Shown: piece after piece, positions 63,156 through 64,000 of the stretch
How positions within the stretch are numbered: the first letter of the stretch is position 1
Layout: each line of letters opens with the position of its first letter
DNA from: Arcanobacterium bovis
Lineage (GTDB): Bacteria; Actinomycetota; Actinomycetes; Actinomycetales; Actinomycetaceae
DNA length: 64,000 bases
Assembly (NCBI RefSeq): GCF_004331995.1
Contig: NZ_SJDT01000004.1
Coordinates: 1-64,000 of the forward strand
Direction of reading: 5' to 3'
Position numbers and translations under genes: made by a program
The notes under the pieces: generated by a model
Told to the model about the DNA's origin: nothing
The model's input: only the letters and a program-made list of their open reading frames with translations
Database searches by the model: none

Positions 63156-64000
63156 TCAGCTCTCCCACAGCGTCTTAGCCAAGTTCTTTCGATGGCGCGC
63201 AATCCGCATGGTTCGCAGCGGGTTGTTGTCGAAAGAATAATCTAAGGCATTTCCTGTGTTGCTATAACGTGGTTCTTCCGTGAAATACTCCAAGGAAGCG
63301 CCTTCGAGTTGTTCAGCTACAGCTTCCCGGGTGGCAGTAATCCAGTTGAATGGGCGGCGAGTAATCGTTGGTGGTTCTTGCTCTGCTAAGTCACGCAGCG
63401 CCACATCGATAAAGTTCACGCCATTGAGGTTGGCATAGTAGAAACTCCGCCCGAGTCGTGTGTTCATTTCAAGCACGTACGGCACACCACTGATTGCATC
63501 AACTTTGAAGTCGATGTTGAAAAATCCTTCGTAGCCGAGCTCGCATACGATTTTCTCGCAAATTTCTAGCAAGTCTGGGCGATTGGTGTCGGTCAAGAGC
63601 AAATGGTTTCCTACCCACATTGGGCGGTGGTCGGATAAAACCGACCGTGCATGCGCAAATACGCAGCTCCCTGTGCGAAGGCTCCGGTAGCCATTGACCG
63701 AGTATTCTTGCGTGTGATCGCCGTTGATATAAGTCTGCACGATCATCGTGCCAGAAAAACCTGACTGATATACGGCCGCCAAGTACTCACGTGCCGCTTC
63801 CGGCGTCTGCGCATGAAAACCCTTGTGTTTCTCAGGGAAATCGTAGGAGTTGAAAAGCTCATAATTGGCGGCTTTGATGAATTGTGGACCTTCGAGTGGC
63901 AACTCCATGAAGTTTTCTGGCGTGGCGTTATACGTGCGTGGAATTTCCACACCAAACTCCGCCATCTTCTCATAGAAGAAGCTCTTGTCCATAAGCGCCC
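63156..64000 (-). CDS. ATP-grasp domain protein (5' end beyond window)
   Basis: The visible 280 residues are the C-terminal two thirds of an ATP-grasp ligase: PQFIKAANYELFNSYDFPEKHKG with the ATP-binding lysines, TMIVQTYINGD, FFNIDFKVDAISGVPYVLEMNTRLGRS (metal-binding Asp/Glu and Asn). The frame is open to the window edge, and the first ATG (63992) starts in mid-domain, so the gene is truncated by the window, not broken. Probably a carboxylate-amine ligase of about 400 residues; the substrate is unknown. Confidence 0.75.
   Translation of the reverse strand, partial: ALMDKSFFYEKMAEFGVEIPRTYNATPENFMELPLEGPQFIKAANYELFNSYDFPEKHKGFHAQTPEAAREYLAAVYQSGFSGTMIVQTYINGDHTQEYSVNGYRSLRTGSCVFAHARSVLSDHRPMWVGNHLLLTDTNRPDLLEICEKIVCELGYEGFFNIDFKVDAISGVPYVLEMNTRLGRSFYYANLNGVNFIDVALRDLAEQEPPTITRRPFNWITATREAVAEQLEGASLEYFTEEPRYSNTGNALDYSFDNNPLRTMRIARHRKNLAKTLWES

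Overview
The window reads as the chromosome of a moderate-GC actinobacterium, most likely Actinomycetaceae of the Arcanobacterium/Trueperella type. This is inferred from an HspR/HAIR-controlled dnaK-grpE-dnaJ-hspR operon and clpB, an actinobacterial inositol-phosphate synthase, a LAXTG-type sortase signal and many GTG starts. I recognised no rRNA, tRNA, phage genes or CRISPR array. Gene density is high, and most functions are core metabolism with several accessory pockets.

Layout. 0-3 kb: a YccF membrane protein, then a minus-strand ABC exporter operon that begins with an unannotated 38-residue peptide gene. 3.2-6.8 kb: a TPP riboswitch with a Shine-Dalgarno-hiding hairpin in front of thiamine importer genes thiBPQ. 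6.8-14 kb: a phosphodiesterase, a GalT-like protein, an MFS pump, a cupin, a ROK glucokinase, a TorD-type chaperone and a TetR regulator. 14.4-19.2 kb: two small ORFs, then dmsABC for anaerobic DMSO-type respiration (the TorD protein at 12.5-13.2 kb probably matures DmsA). 19.5-24.1 kb: the HspR heat-shock operon. 24-34.5 kb: NUDIX, purT, a wall-anchored extracellular nuclease, catalase, gluQ and ybaK. 34.5-36.3 kb: an AlbA_2/ATPase regulator gene bracketed by two near-identical 80-bp palindromic repeats. 36.4-42.5 kb: clpB behind a HAIR site, a His-rich radical SAM protein, ino1 and a TM2 protein. 42.7-48.4 kb: one pyrimidine operon pyrC-K-D-F-E-B, in which PyrB carries a PyrI-like zinc knuckle. 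48.5-56.3 kb: a divergent sugar-acid cluster. 56.3-57.9 kb: an AT-rich pocket with a DUF2971 gene. 57.9-64 kb: DNA repair nucleases, an SDR, a TrmH methyltransferase, class II aldolase and an ATP-grasp gene cut by the window edge.

The best candidates for something undescribed are these. (1) The sugar-acid cluster at 48.5-56.3 kb is an L-ascorbate (Ula)-like lower pathway. Its PTS, its UlaG lactonase and the UlaD active-site motif are all replaced: an MFS importer, a PfkB kinase and a phosphotriesterase-family lactonase take their places, and UlaD carries R, E and K at three catalytic positions. (2) The AlbA_2 regulator gene lies between duplicated palindromic repeats. (3) PyrB is fused to a zinc domain without the allosteric domain of PyrI. 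(4) The small peptide plus ABC exporter operon.

All family assignments come from reading motifs; no database search was possible.
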